NCBI RefSeq assembly: GCF_002943425.1 | Contig: NZ_PTRA01000001.1 | Coordinates: 434,001-498,000 of the forward strand | Length of the DNA stretch: 64,000 bases | Direction of reading: 5' to 3' | Source of the DNA: Siphonobacter curvatus | Lineage (GTDB): Bacteria; Bacteroidota; Bacteroidia; Cytophagales; Spirosomataceae | Shown here: piece after piece, positions 16,671-25,557 of the stretch | Position numbering within the stretch: the stretch's first letter is position 1 | Layout of the letters: each line of letters opens with the position of its first letter | The notes under the pieces: model-generated | Told to the model about the DNA's origin: nothing | The model's database searches: none | Seen by the model: the letters and a program-made list of their open reading frames with translations, nothing else | Made by a program: the position numbers and the translations under genes

Positions 16671-18017
16671 TTACTTCAAGTGCGGAGCCCGGCGGGGAAT
16701 GGTGAAAATTTCCGTTTGTCGGCCGTCGATGTACCGAAACCCCCCAGCATCATAGTAGCCGTCTTCTTCGAGCATAATCCGAACCGTTTTATTCCACTCT
16801 TCCAGGCGTACGGCTACGTTCAGTTCAATGGAATACCCCGTCTGCTCAAAAAGCGGGTAGTCGCCCGTACCTTTTACGTTTTTCTGGTTGTCCCACATCC
16901 CAATGGCGGGACCGGCTGCATGGCCATGAAACCCAATCGGGTGCGAGTAAATACTACCCATGATTCCCTCGCTTTCAGCCTGTTTGAGGGCTTCTTCGAG
17001 CATTCCATTACCGGTTTTCCCGGCTTTAAAACGTTGCGTTAAAATATCCTGCAGCCGATTGCCCTGACGAAAAGCCTTTTTCAGAAACTCCGGGACTTCG
17101 GTTTCCCCCGGCTTTAGTACGTAGGCGTGTTGCTGCTGATCCGTATTGAGACGTAGGTAGGTAATCCCAAAATCAACGTGCAACAGATCGCCCGGCAAGA
17201 TGACCTGGGTACCGGGACGTTTGGAAAACGTTCGCAGGTGATCGAAGCGTTGATCATCGGCTCGCTGAATATCTACGGTGGGATGAAACCAGGTGTCCAG
17301 CCCCAGATCCGTTACGCGTTGCCGCAGGTACCAGACCACATCGTCGGTGGTCGTCACGCCCGGCTGAATTACTTTTTCCGAAAACGCTTCTGCAATCAGC
17401 TCGTGCGAAAGCCGACAAATCATCGGGTACAGCACCATTTCCTTTTCGGTACGGGTTTCGAGCCAGCTGATGGCCAGCCGGTCGGCCGACTGAATACGGT
17501 CATGAAATGCTTTGGGTAACTTTTTCATGAACTCGCCCTGTTCGGTGTACGTCAGACCGTCAGCATGGCCGAAGTACTGCGAAAAGTTAAGTCCGATTTT
17601 CTTCGGATTTTTTTGCTGAATCACCTTCACCAACGCATCCCACTGGTCGGGATTGGCACTCAGATCCCATTCCCCTTTCAGCAGCGTACCTACGTCATAG
17701 CGGGCAATGGCTAATTTTTCCAGTGGTTTGTTCGCTCCCGGATCATAGAAAACCATAATGGTACGGCGGCGGGCCGAAAGCCAGGTACTCGGTAGCATGG
17801 TTCGCATGACCGGGTCTTCGTTGTATTCCCGCGAGATTAATACCCAGAGATCAATACCTTCCCGACGCATCAAACGCGGTAACAGGTTTTCCAGACGATC
17901 TTCCAGTACATCATCAATCGTAGCCGCACGAGCCCGTTCGTTGAGAATGACCGTTTGTGAATGAACAGAACATAGGGTGAATACTAGAAAAAGGCTGAGC
18001 AGATAGCGTTTCGGCAT
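16671..18017 (-). CDS. exported M24-family peptidase (Xaa-Pro aminopeptidase-like)
   Basis: The 448-residue protein begins with a signal peptide (MPKRYLLSLFLVFTLCSVHS), so it is a periplasmic or secreted pita-bread-fold metallopeptidase. Metal-site elements visible are the Asp in LLHVDFGITY, His in SHPIGFHGHAAGPAIG, Glu in YSIELNVAV, and a terminal acidic pair (MLEEDGYYD). An N-terminal creatinase-like domain (about 40-220) precedes the catalytic part. The second aspartate of the usual DFG-x(n)-D pattern is not clear (DFGITYLRLNTDQ may provide it), so activity on Xaa-Pro substrates is inferred. Exported homologues are common in Bacteroidota. Confidence 0.85.
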   Translation of the reverse strand: MPKRYLLSLFLVFTLCSVHSQTVILNERARAATIDDVLEDRLENLLPRLMRREGIDLWVLISREYNEDPVMRTMLPSTWLSARRRTIMVFYDPGANKPLEKLAIARYDVGTLLKGEWDLSANPDQWDALVKVIQQKNPKKIGLNFSQYFGHADGLTYTEQGEFMKKLPKAFHDRIQSADRLAISWLETRTEKEMVLYPMICRLSHELIAEAFSEKVIQPGVTTTDDVVWYLRQRVTDLGLDTWFHPTVDIQRADDQRFDHLRTFSKRPGTQVILPGDLLHVDFGITYLRLNTDQQQHAYVLKPGETEVPEFLKKAFRQGNRLQDILTQRFKAGKTGNGMLEEALKQAESEGIMGSIYSHPIGFHGHAAGPAIGMWDNQKNVKGTGDYPLFEQTGYSIELNVAVRLEEWNKTVRIMLEEDGYYDAGGFRYIDGRQTEIFTIPRRAPHLK

Positions 18018-18143
18018 GGTTTGATGGGAAAGGTGAACTACTACGGCAATCCTAGTTGCCGCTTACGCTTAAAAGACGAAGAATGGAATCTATACGTTAT
18101 TTTACTCTGGAATGGTTACGCACTCAACATGAATCAAATAATT

Positions 18144-19429
18144 CTAGCCATCCGTTTCGGCGTTCAATTTAGACGTGTATTTGGTATCTTTCATGAATAC
18201 ATACACCAGTAAGGAAGTAAAAATGGCTCCGGTAACATACCAGTAGAAGTACGATTCGTGTCCCAGGTTTTTGAAGAGCAAGGCTATGTATTCAGCCGTT
18301 CCGCCGAAAAGGGCAACCGCCAATGCGTAAGGCAGGCCCACCCCCAGAGCCCGGATTTCCGCGGGAAACAGCTCCGCTTTAACGACTGCGTTGATGCTCG
18401 TATAGCCACTCACAATGAGCAAAGCTACTAATAAGAGTATAAAGGCTTGCCATTGCCCCGATGCGTGACTCAGAGCCGTAAGCAGGGGTACCGTGCCGAG
18501 CGTACCCAGTATACCAAAACCCAGCAGAAGTGGACGACGACCTATGTAATCAGACAACAGGCCAAAGAGTGGTTGAAGCAATGCAAAAATCAATAAAGAG
18601 AGAAAAGAAATGAGCGTCGATTCACTTTTGCTCAAGTGTACCGTATTCACCAGAAACTTTTGCATGTACGTGGTGTAGGTGTAAAAAGCCAGCGTACCCC
18701 TGACGTGAGTCCAACGACGGTCAGGACGGCCTTCGGATGTCGGAGCAATTCTCCTACGCTCCCCTTTTTTCGTTGTTGGGAAGCCTCTTCAAAGGCTCGG
18801 GTTTCATCCAGATGTTGCCGTAGGTACAGAGCAATCACTGAAAGCAGGGCTCCAATCACAAAAGGAATACGCCAGCCCCAGGCGTGAATTTGTTCTTCCG
18901 TAAGCAAAAGCTTTTGTAAGATCAACTGAATACCCAATGCCATCAACTGACCACCAATGAGCGTCACGTACTGGAAACTCGAATAAAAGCCCCGTCGATG
19001 GGCCGTAGCCATTTCGCTCAAATAGGTGGCTGATACCCCATATTCGCCGCCCACGCTAAGCCCCTGCAGCAAGCGGGCCAGTACCAGCAGGGCCGGAGCC
19101 AGCAGTCCGATCTGCCGGTAGGTGGGAGTGACGGCAATGAGGAGTGAACCCAAGGACATCAATAAGACCGAGAGCGTCATGGAACGTTTACGCCCCAGAC
19201 GATCAGCCAGGGTACCAAAGAGCCAGCCCCCAATGGGCCGCATCAGAAAGCCAATGGCAAAAATCCCTGCCGTATTCAGTAGTTGGGCGGTAGGATCACC
19301 CAAAGGAAAAAAGGCCGATGAAAAGTACAGGGCAAAAGCTGAGTAAGTATACCAGTCGTACCATTCCACTAGATTACCAACGGAACCGCCAAAGATGGCC
19401 TTAAGCCTACGTTTAGAAATGGAAGTCAA
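18144..19429 (-). pseudogene. MHS-family metabolite:H+ symporter (KgtP/ProP-like), frameshifted
   Basis: Two overlapping minus-strand frames encode the two halves of one MFS permease. The N-terminal half contains SVGNLVEWYDWYTYSAF, GFLMRPIGGWLFG, DRLGRKRSM and LQGLSVGGEYG, all hallmarks of the metabolite:H+ symporter group. Where the conserved segment GGTLAFYTYTTYMQKFL should begin, the first frame turns into VRWLFTPTPRT, while the other frame reads TLAFYTYTTYMQKFL and continues to the normal C-terminus. Adding one base to the CCCC run at 18697-18700 (GGGG on the coding strand) restores an intact protein. It is either a real recent mutation or a homopolymer sequencing error. The start is set at TTG 19429, just before SISKRRLKAI; upstream in-frame ATGs give an implausible leader. 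Confidence 0.85.
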
Positions 19430-19739
19430 GAGAGCGAAGCGGTTAGTAAACGAGTCGACTGGCTGTAAAATACGCGGATTCAGGCAGATATAAAAATGAA
19501 AATGGGACAAACTCGGTGCTGAAAGTACGGTATTTTTATAAAGAACCAACAGACGCAGCCGTCTGCAAAATTGCATAGGTACTATTAAAAAGAAAAGCAC
19601 GAAATGAAGCAGTCATTTCCTAAGCAATTTTCTGTAACGTATAGACTTATAAATTCAAAGAGTCTATAAAAAACTGCTAATTATTTAAGTTATTTGTGTT
19701 ACTCACTATCATTGATTTTAACGCTATCGTCAATTTATT
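19430..19739. other. divergent intergenic region, nothing specific seen
   Basis: This 310-bp AT-rich stretch between the symporter (-) and the ABM-domain gene (+) should carry two promoters. No reading frame, strong hairpin or clear TAnnTTTG box was recognised. Confidence 0.3.
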
Positions 19740-20045
19740 ATGGTAAATGTTGCTTTATTAGTTCGCCTGGAAGCAAAACCCGGAAAAGAGCAGGAAGTCG
19801 CTGATTTTATTCAGGCGGCTTTACATTTAGCGGAGGAAGAAACGGAAACGATCAGTTGGTACGCTATTCAAATCAGTCCATCAACCTTCGGGATTTTTGA
19901 TACGTTCCCGCACGAAAAAGGTCGTCAGGCTCACTTATCGGGTGAAATCGCCGAGGCCCTGATCGCTAACGCGGCTGAACTACTGGCGAGTCCACCGGTT
20001 ATTGAGCAGGTGAACGTACTGGCTGCTAAAATGCCGCACGCCTAA
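19740..20045 (+). CDS. antibiotic biosynthesis monooxygenase (ABM) domain protein
   Basis: The 101-residue protein is a single ferredoxin-like ABM domain, starting VNVALLVRLEAKPGKEQEVADFI and containing TISWYAIQISPSTFGIFDTF and HLSGEIAEALIANAAELL. Members are small dimeric enzymes or haem-degrading/quinone-oxidising proteins; the simple cytosolic type has no fixed substrate. The stop TAA shares its last base with the ATG of the next gene (TAATG at 20043-20047), so the two are translationally coupled. Confidence 0.82.
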   Translation: MVNVALLVRLEAKPGKEQEVADFIQAALHLAEEETETISWYAIQISPSTFGIFDTFPHEKGRQAHLSGEIAEALIANAAELLASPPVIEQVNVLAAKMPHA

Positions 20046-20581
20046 TGGCTCTTTTTGTATCGTTACTTAGAGGAATTAATGTAAGCGGACAGAAGAAGAT
20101 TCCCATGAAGGAATTGAAAGCCCTGTACGAAGAATTACCGCTGAGCCGAGTGCAAACGTACATCCAAAGCGGAAATGTCATCTTCGAAACAAATCAAACC
20201 AATCGCGAGATTCTGGTCGAAGAGATTCAGCAGAAGATTTTGGAGAAGTATGGCTTTCAAGTATCGGTACTCGTACGTACGCTGGATGAACTACAGGAGG
20301 TGATTGCTAAAAAGCCTTTTCCCAATCCAGAAGAGTCGCAGTCCTGGTACGTAACCTTCCTGGCTAAGCAACCTGATCCAGCTCGGATTGAAGCATTACA
20401 GAAGCTTGATCTACAGCCGGAATGGTTCCAGCTTTTAGCTCAGGAAGTTTATCTGAGCTGTCCCAAAGGCTACGGAAATACGAAGCTATCGAATACGTTT
20501 TTTGAAACGAAACTGAAAGTAACCGCGACCACCCGCAACTGGCGGACGATAAACGAACTCGTTCGGCTCATGCAGGAATAA
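20045..20581 (+). CDS. DUF1697 family protein
   Basis: The 178-residue protein begins with the family signature FVSLLRGINVSGQKKIPMKEL (split over residues 3-23), followed by VQTYIQSGNVIFET and a C-terminal ATTRNWRTINELVRLM, which is the typical closing motif. DUF1697 is a common, structurally characterised but functionally unassigned family with an alpha/beta fold. It overlaps the ABM gene by one base. Confidence 0.88.
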   Translation: MALFVSLLRGINVSGQKKIPMKELKALYEELPLSRVQTYIQSGNVIFETNQTNREILVEEIQQKILEKYGFQVSVLVRTLDELQEVIAKKPFPNPEESQSWYVTFLAKQPDPARIEALQKLDLQPEWFQLLAQEVYLSCPKGYGNTKLSNTFFETKLKVTATTRNWRTINELVRLMQE

Positions 20582-20615
20582 ATCACCTCTTCTATCGGGA
20601 TTCAGCGGAGGATAG

Positions 20616-20623
20616 TATCTTTG
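20616..20623 (+). promoter_or_regulatory. Bacteroidota -7 promoter box ahead of the WYL regulator
   Basis: TATCTTTG fits TAnnTTTG and ends 59 bp upstream of the ATG at 20683. The terminator-like hairpin at 20627-20662 falls between this box and the start, so a transcript from here would carry it in its leader. A chance match is possible. Confidence 0.45.
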
Positions 20624-20626
20624 AGT

Positions 20627-20662
20627 AAAGGATTGGTTCATCGAATCAATCCTTTTTTTTTC
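20627..20662 (+). terminator. intrinsic terminator or leader attenuator
   Basis: The stem AAAGGATTG (20627-20635) pairs with CAATCCTTT (20647-20655) and continues inward through a G-T pair and two A-T pairs. A run of ten T residues (20653-20662) follows. It lies 46 bp after the DUF1697 stop and most simply terminates that operon. Confidence 0.88.
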
Positions 20663-20682
20663 AGCCAAGCCCCTTTGTTGCC

Positions 20683-21648
20683 ATGAACCGTATCGATCGT
20701 GTAACGGCCATTCTAATTCAATTGCAATCCCGCCGCATTGTAAAAGCCCAGGACATTGCCGAACGTTTTGGGATCAGCCTCCGGACCGTTTACCGCGACA
20801 TCAGTACCTTGTGCGAAGCGGGAGTACCTATCCTAGGCGAAGCGGGTGTGGGCTATTCCATCATGGATGGATACCGTCTGCCGCCGGTCATATTTACTAA
20901 AGAGGAAGCCATGGCCTTCCTGACCGCTGAAAAGCTGGTCGAAAAACTGACGGATCAATCCATTCGCGAAAGTTACCGATCGGCTATGTACAAGGTGCGG
21001 GCGGTACTAAAGAGTACCGAAAAATCACTGCTCGAACACATGGAGCAGCACATTGAAATCCGCCACACCTCTCCTTCCTTTCTACAAGAGACAGATAATG
21101 CCTTTTTAAATCCCATTCTGAAGAGCATTACCGATCAACGTTGTTTGCAAGTGCAGTACCAGGCTTTTGGTACGGAAGTACCGACGCAACGCATCATCGA
21201 ACCCATTGGTATCTTCTTCGCCTACGAGCATTGGCATGTCATCGCATTCTGTCGCTTGCGGAATGATTACCGCGATTTCCGCGTCGATCGCCTCGTTTCC
21301 GTACAGCCCACTGCATTACCTTTCAGTACCGAGCATCCAGTACTAAAAGACTACCTCAATAAAATTACCGCCCAGCAAAAGTTGCATACCATTGTGATTG
21401 AAGTTGATCGGGAAGTACTGAAATACATTGACCGACAAAAATTCGTGTACGGCTTCGTTGAACAAATGGACCGGGGGGAATGGATTGAAATGACCTTCGT
21501 TTCGGCCTGGCCCGATATGTTCGTCCGCTGGTTTTTATTGTTTGCCGAAAAAGCCCGGATTGTTAGCCCAGTTTCTTTGCAGGAAGAACTTCGAAACCGT
21601 GTGTTCCAGCTATATCAGCAGCTGTATCCGGTGTCGATTGATTCATAA
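20683..21648 (+). CDS. YafY/WYL-domain transcriptional regulator
   Basis: The 321-residue protein has an N-terminal HTH_11 winged helix (RIDRVTAILIQLQSRRIVKAQDIAERFGISLRTVYRDI split over residues 3-40) and a WYL domain (residues about 140-230) containing QYQAFG, EPIGIFFAYEHWHVIAFC and DFRVDRL. WYL domains sense nucleic-acid or nucleotide ligands in several regulators. Helix EAGVPILGEAGVGYSIMDGYRLPPV is the usual linker. It has no obvious operon partner, and its targets are unknown. Confidence 0.9.
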   Translation: MNRIDRVTAILIQLQSRRIVKAQDIAERFGISLRTVYRDISTLCEAGVPILGEAGVGYSIMDGYRLPPVIFTKEEAMAFLTAEKLVEKLTDQSIRESYRSAMYKVRAVLKSTEKSLLEHMEQHIEIRHTSPSFLQETDNAFLNPILKSITDQRCLQVQYQAFGTEVPTQRIIEPIGIFFAYEHWHVIAFCRLRNDYRDFRVDRLVSVQPTALPFSTEHPVLKDYLNKITAQQKLHTIVIEVDREVLKYIDRQKFVYGFVEQMDRGEWIEMTFVSAWPDMFVRWFLLFAEKARIVSPVSLQEELRNRVFQLYQQLYPVSIDS

Positions 21649-21779
21649 AGAAATCTAGTGCAAGTTAGACAATTGGGGAAAAATATCTACGTAAATCGGT
21701 GTTCGACTGAATGAAGAATTGCTGATTATCAATGAGTAATGTCCGAATTTGAGCTAGCATAACTATTTCATACCCTATC

Positions 21780-23006
21780 ATGAACATTGTTATGAGAGCC
21801 ATGAAACGACTGTCGCGAATTAGCCTATCCTTGATCTTATGTACGCTGATACTGAATTTAGTTTCCTGTAAGAAAAAATACGAACAGGCTTCAGAGCGTA
21901 CTGACGAAGCTCTGAATCAAGAGTTAAGCGATCAAGAAGTACACGATCATATTCTGCAATACGCCCGCCAGAACGGGATTAAAACCGATGCCTTTGACTC
22001 GCCCGAGAGCTCCACGTTCAGTTTACTGGCAGAGATCGGGTTTGGTCATAAACCTAAGTACATTAAATACATCGAACAGGTACAGCCCATTGATTCCGCC
22101 GCCGTTCGGACGGCAGGTTGGAGTATTGTTCAGGGAGTAGCCGTAGAAGACGCTTTAAAGTCATTGGAACCAAGTTATCCAGCGTACCAACAGTTGAAAA
22201 AAGAGTATACGCGATTAATGACGGAGGATAATAAGCTCGACAGTGCCCAGTTGGTGGCAGAATCCATGAATGCGTATCGCTGGGTACATCGTCAAGCTAA
22301 AGATGCTACCCGATTAGTACTAGTAAATATCCGTGGAGCGTATTTAGTTGGTATGGATTCGTCGGGTAAAGAAGCCTTGCAGATGCGGGTCGTAGCGGGT
22401 AAGAAAGATAAAGCTACGCCACCTATGGATACCTACGCCACACAAGTTATTACGCACCCGTACTGGAATGTGCCCCGAAGTATTGCCGTTAAAGAGATGT
22501 TGCCTAAGATCCAGAACAATGTAGCGTTTTTGGAAAACAACAACATTGAAGTCATCGACAAAAAAGGAAATACCGTAGATCCAGAGTCGGTTGATTGGCA
22601 AGCCTTGTCCGTAGATCGATTTCCCTATCGGCTTCGTCAGGATACCGGTGCGGATAATTCGCTGGGATTACTGAAGGTAGAACTGAAAAATCCGCTGGCC
22701 ATTTACCTGCACGATACCAATGCCCGCTACCTGTTTGCCAAAGAGCAACGCTGGCGGAGTCATGGTTGCGTTCGGGTGCAACGACCAACGGATTTAGCCA
22801 ATTTTATGGCTGGAAAACAATTATTAGAAAGCGATTCGCTGGATGAAACTGGATCAGAAGCGTTGCCTCCAACGTACTATTCTTTATCACCTAAAGTACC
22901 CGTCTTCTTACTGTACCTGGGAGCGGATATTAATGATAAAGGTCAGCTAGTGTATTACAATGACGTGTACGGATGGGATAAATCAGAAGCAATTTCCGCT
23001 CGATGA
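21780..23006 (+). CDS. L,D-transpeptidase lipoprotein (YkuD domain)
   Basis: This 408-residue protein carries a signal peptide ending in lipobox LVSC with Cys30, then a long helical region, then a YcbB-like catalytic domain. The active-site motif is WRSHGCVRVQ near residues 325-334, with Cys as nucleophile, preceded by PYWNVPRSI, the substrate loop of the LdtD type. Such enzymes make 3-3 crosslinks in peptidoglycan or attach lipoproteins to it. An alternative start at ATG 21801 gives a cleaner signal peptide (MKRLSRISLSL). The 3' end overlaps the convergent second L,D-transpeptidase gene by 52 bp. Confidence 0.88.
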   Translation: MNIVMRAMKRLSRISLSLILCTLILNLVSCKKKYEQASERTDEALNQELSDQEVHDHILQYARQNGIKTDAFDSPESSTFSLLAEIGFGHKPKYIKYIEQVQPIDSAAVRTAGWSIVQGVAVEDALKSLEPSYPAYQQLKKEYTRLMTEDNKLDSAQLVAESMNAYRWVHRQAKDATRLVLVNIRGAYLVGMDSSGKEALQMRVVAGKKDKATPPMDTYATQVITHPYWNVPRSIAVKEMLPKIQNNVAFLENNNIEVIDKKGNTVDPESVDWQALSVDRFPYRLRQDTGADNSLGLLKVELKNPLAIYLHDTNARYLFAKEQRWRSHGCVRVQRPTDLANFMAGKQLLESDSLDETGSEALPPTYYSLSPKVPVFLLYLGADINDKGQLVYYNDVYGWDKSEAISAR

Positions 23007-23734
23007 TCCGTTTGACCAATGCCTGCCAGCAGGTGAGATTGTTTTAGGTAACTCTCATTATTTGAGTACAAAAACAAGCCTGCTCCGCCTTTCAATAAGT
23101 TGATCAAAATTTTATGATCAGCGTACGAAACGGCTGGGCAACCCTGGCTACGGCCCAACCGGCCCGTTTGCTTAATAAAAGACTCGCTTACGTAATCAGC
23201 TCCGTGCATCACAATAGCCCGGCTGTAAACGTGATCGTTGATACCTTTTTCCAGGCCTTCCAGTTTAAGCGAAAGGCCATGTTTGCCCTGATACGTGCCC
23301 AAAGTCCGGTAAAAACCCAGACTAGATTGGTGTGAGGAATCGTTGTTAGAAAACCGCTGAGCGAATTCCTGACCCGAATTCATACCATGAGCCACGTAGG
23401 TATTATAAATGAGTTCCTTTTTTAGCAAATCGATTACGTATAACCGTTTGTTACGGGAAGACTGGCTAAAATCAGCAATGGCGATCACGGGCTGTTCGAG
23501 TTTCATTTGCTGAAAACCGTACCAGGCGTAATGGAATGCTTCAGAGGATAAACCCAAAGAATCTAATTTTAGCGATTCATACAGACTAACCCATTCCTGT
23601 TCAGGAGCAATCGTCTTGGTAGCTACAATGGGAGCTTTTTTCTCAGTAGTAAAGGAAGAAAATGGGTTGATAAATCCAAAGGATAACGCAAGTACTAGGG
23701 CCGTCACGGCCACTAACGTTAGGGACTTGTTCAT
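22955..23734 (-). CDS. murein L,D-transpeptidase catalytic-domain protein (YkuD_2 type)
   Basis: The 259-residue protein begins with a signal peptide or N-terminal anchor (MNKSLTLVAVTALVLALSFG), followed by a catalytic domain with AIADFSQSSRNKRLYVIDL, YVAHGMNSG, IVMHGADYV and the nucleophile motif GRSQGCPAVS near residue 200. This is the second L,D-transpeptidase class, distinct from the YcbB type on the opposite strand. The last 17 codons are shared antisense with the neighbouring lipoprotein gene. The two could modify the same cell-wall crosslinks, which is inference from proximity. Confidence 0.88.
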   Translation of the reverse strand: MNKSLTLVAVTALVLALSFGFINPFSSFTTEKKAPIVATKTIAPEQEWVSLYESLKLDSLGLSSEAFHYAWYGFQQMKLEQPVIAIADFSQSSRNKRLYVIDLLKKELIYNTYVAHGMNSGQEFAQRFSNNDSSHQSSLGFYRTLGTYQGKHGLSLKLEGLEKGINDHVYSRAIVMHGADYVSESFIKQTGRLGRSQGCPAVSYADHKILINLLKGGAGLFLYSNNESYLKQSHLLAGIGQTDHRAEIASDLSHPYTSL

Positions 23735-24374
23735 TGAGTGTTCGTTTGGTTGGTGAAACTACTTTTGCATCAATGGCGAAGGTGGATAATCATTTATAGC
23801 ATTATTAAAAAACGGTCAAAACGTCTCTTTAGTTCCATAGAATACATCTCTTCCTTAAAACCGCAGTGTCAAAAATAAGTACTTTCCTGTAAAGGCTTGT
23901 CATTGGTACTTCAAAAGATTGCCCAGAAAATTGGCATACTTAGTTGGATACAAGTGTAAAGCAGAGGTTTAATAAGCCCTCTATTACACTTGTAGTCAAA
24001 CCATGCATGGATTGTTTTGATCAGGGATATGACTAAATCTAAACCAATGAATTAGAGCCTATATCTACGGAAAAGCGTTGCTGAAAGAATAACTGAGCAC
24101 TCAAAAACTTGTAAATAGTGGTTCTTTCTTTGAAAAATAGGCAGTGATTAACTGTTGTTTACGCTGGATAGGTTCATCGAAAAGAGCCAGTTTAGCATAC
24201 AGAATAGCTTCAACGAACGATTCTTCAATAAATCGCTTAGCTGCTTGATAGATAGTAAGAGCTCGAAATCCACAGCTTAACCCACAAATTCTTTTCCGAA
24301 AAGTCACCCGAATGTTTTAGTTGCGGTCAGGGTTTCGTTTTTTTGCGAGTAATCAATGCCTCTAACTACAAGAC
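23735..24374. other. 640-bp gene-poor region with an orphan hairpin
   Basis: No supported gene is seen. A hairpin at 23949-23994 has outer arms TACAAGTGTAA (23949-23959) and TTACACTTGTA (23984-23994) and an inner stem AGAGG/CCTCT. It lies well away from both neighbours, more than 200 bp beyond the transpeptidase start. It could be a terminator for a short RNA or a regulatory element. A 68-codon minus-strand frame at 24101-24307 is unsupported. The 3' part should contain the promoter of the isomerase-like gene. Confidence 0.4.
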
Positions 24375-25295
24375 ATGCTACGTCGAACGTTCGTTAAGAA
24401 TTTATCTGCCGCCGCCGGAGTGGCGGCTTTAGGCGGTTTATCGCGGGTAACTGCTGCTCCCCCCAAAAATACGTTTAAGCTCAGGTACGCTCCGCACTTA
24501 GGGATGTTTGATAACCTAGGGGGCAAAGACCTATACAAACAGATTGAGTTTATGGCCGACCAGGGCTTCAGGGCTTTGGAGGACAACGGTATGACGGGCC
24601 GCCCGGCCGAAGAGCAAACCAAAATGGGGGATTTGCTCAATAAGCTAGGTATGGAAATGGGCGTGTTTGTCCTGCACAAAGGGGGCAATGGAGCCAACAC
24701 CCTGGCTGCGGGCAAGAAAGAACACCTGGATATTTTCCTAAAGGGTTGTCAGAATGCCATTGAAGTAGCCAAGCGTTGCCGTACGAAATACACGACAGTA
24801 GTACCGGGCGATTTTCAGCGTAATCTTCCTATGGGTATCCAGACGGGTAACGTGATCGATGCCTTACGTCGGGGCGCCGAAATGCTCGAACCGCACGGAT
24901 TGATTATGGTACTGGAGCCCTTGAGCGATACACCCGATCTGTATCTGAGAACTTCCGACCAGACGTACGAAATCTGCCGGGCTGTCAATAGTCCTTCCTG
25001 CAAAATTTTGTTTGACATTTACCACATGCAGAAAAACGAAGGGCATATTATTCCGCACATCGACTGGGCCTGGAATGAAATCGGATACTTCCAGATGGGC
25101 GACAACCCCGGCCGCAACGAACCCGGCTCCGGTGAAATCAATTACCAGAATATCTTCAAGCACATCTACAAAAAAATGAAAGCAACCAATCGGGATTTCA
25201 TTTTCGGTATGGAACACGGCATTTCGGTAGGGGGAGCGGAAGGCGAGAAGAAGCTGATTGAAGCCTATAAATGGGCCGATAATTTTACGGTATAA
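24375..25295 (+). CDS. hydroxypyruvate isomerase-like sugar isomerase/epimerase (TIM barrel), exported
   Basis: The 306-residue protein has a Tat-type leader (MLRRTFVKNLSAAAGVAALGG) followed by an AP-endonuclease-family-2/xylose-isomerase-like TIM barrel. Likely metal ligands are Glu in MVLEPL, Asp/His in LFDIYHMQ and Glu/His in FGMEHG, arranged as in hydroxypyruvate isomerases. Exported copies of this fold are widespread in Cytophagales, often near sugar oxidoreductases, and their substrates are mostly unknown. The presence of uronate genes a few kilobases downstream suggests, but does not show, a sugar substrate. Confidence 0.85.
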   Translation: MLRRTFVKNLSAAAGVAALGGLSRVTAAPPKNTFKLRYAPHLGMFDNLGGKDLYKQIEFMADQGFRALEDNGMTGRPAEEQTKMGDLLNKLGMEMGVFVLHKGGNGANTLAAGKKEHLDIFLKGCQNAIEVAKRCRTKYTTVVPGDFQRNLPMGIQTGNVIDALRRGAEMLEPHGLIMVLEPLSDTPDLYLRTSDQTYEICRAVNSPSCKILFDIYHMQKNEGHIIPHIDWAWNEIGYFQMGDNPGRNEPGSGEINYQNIFKHIYKKMKATNRDFIFGMEHGISVGGAEGEKKLIEAYKWADNFTV

Positions 25296-25313
25296 AATTA
25301 AGTTTCAGTGAAG

Positions 25314-25343
25314 AAAAAGGTCGCTCATTCGGGCGACCTTTTT
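25314..25343 (+). terminator. intrinsic terminator
   Basis: Arms AAAAAGGTCGC (25314-25324) and GCGACCTTTTT (25333-25343) with an 8-nt loop, 19 bp after the isomerase stop, ending in a T run. Confidence 0.9.
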
Positions 25344-25523
25344 TGTTGAAATCGGCTTAGCTATTTCTGACTCTATGAACGAGAGAGTTGTCAAAATCCA
25401 TAAATCTGTATAATAAAACCAGACAAAGTATATAAAATGTATATATTTTTTATTCAATAGATTTTTAAAAGCTTTATTTTGGCTTTAAAATTTGTCCAAA
25501 ACATTTGTTTTTTTAATTATAAA

Positions 25524-25557
25524 ATACTGAATTTGAGTCTATGAACGAATTCAGTAT
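25524..25557. promoter_or_regulatory. inverted repeat straddling the polymerase start codon
   Basis: Arms ATACTGAATT (25524-25533) and AATTCAGTAT (25548-25557) are perfect inverse copies and enclose the ATG at 25541. It could be an operator for an SOS-type repressor or an mRNA hairpin that hides the start codon. No Bacteroidota LexA consensus was available to compare against. Confidence 0.45.

Noticed and set aside
24101-24307. 68-codon minus-strand reading frame
   Set aside because: No recognisable motif, no ribosome site, and not in an operon position; treated as chance.
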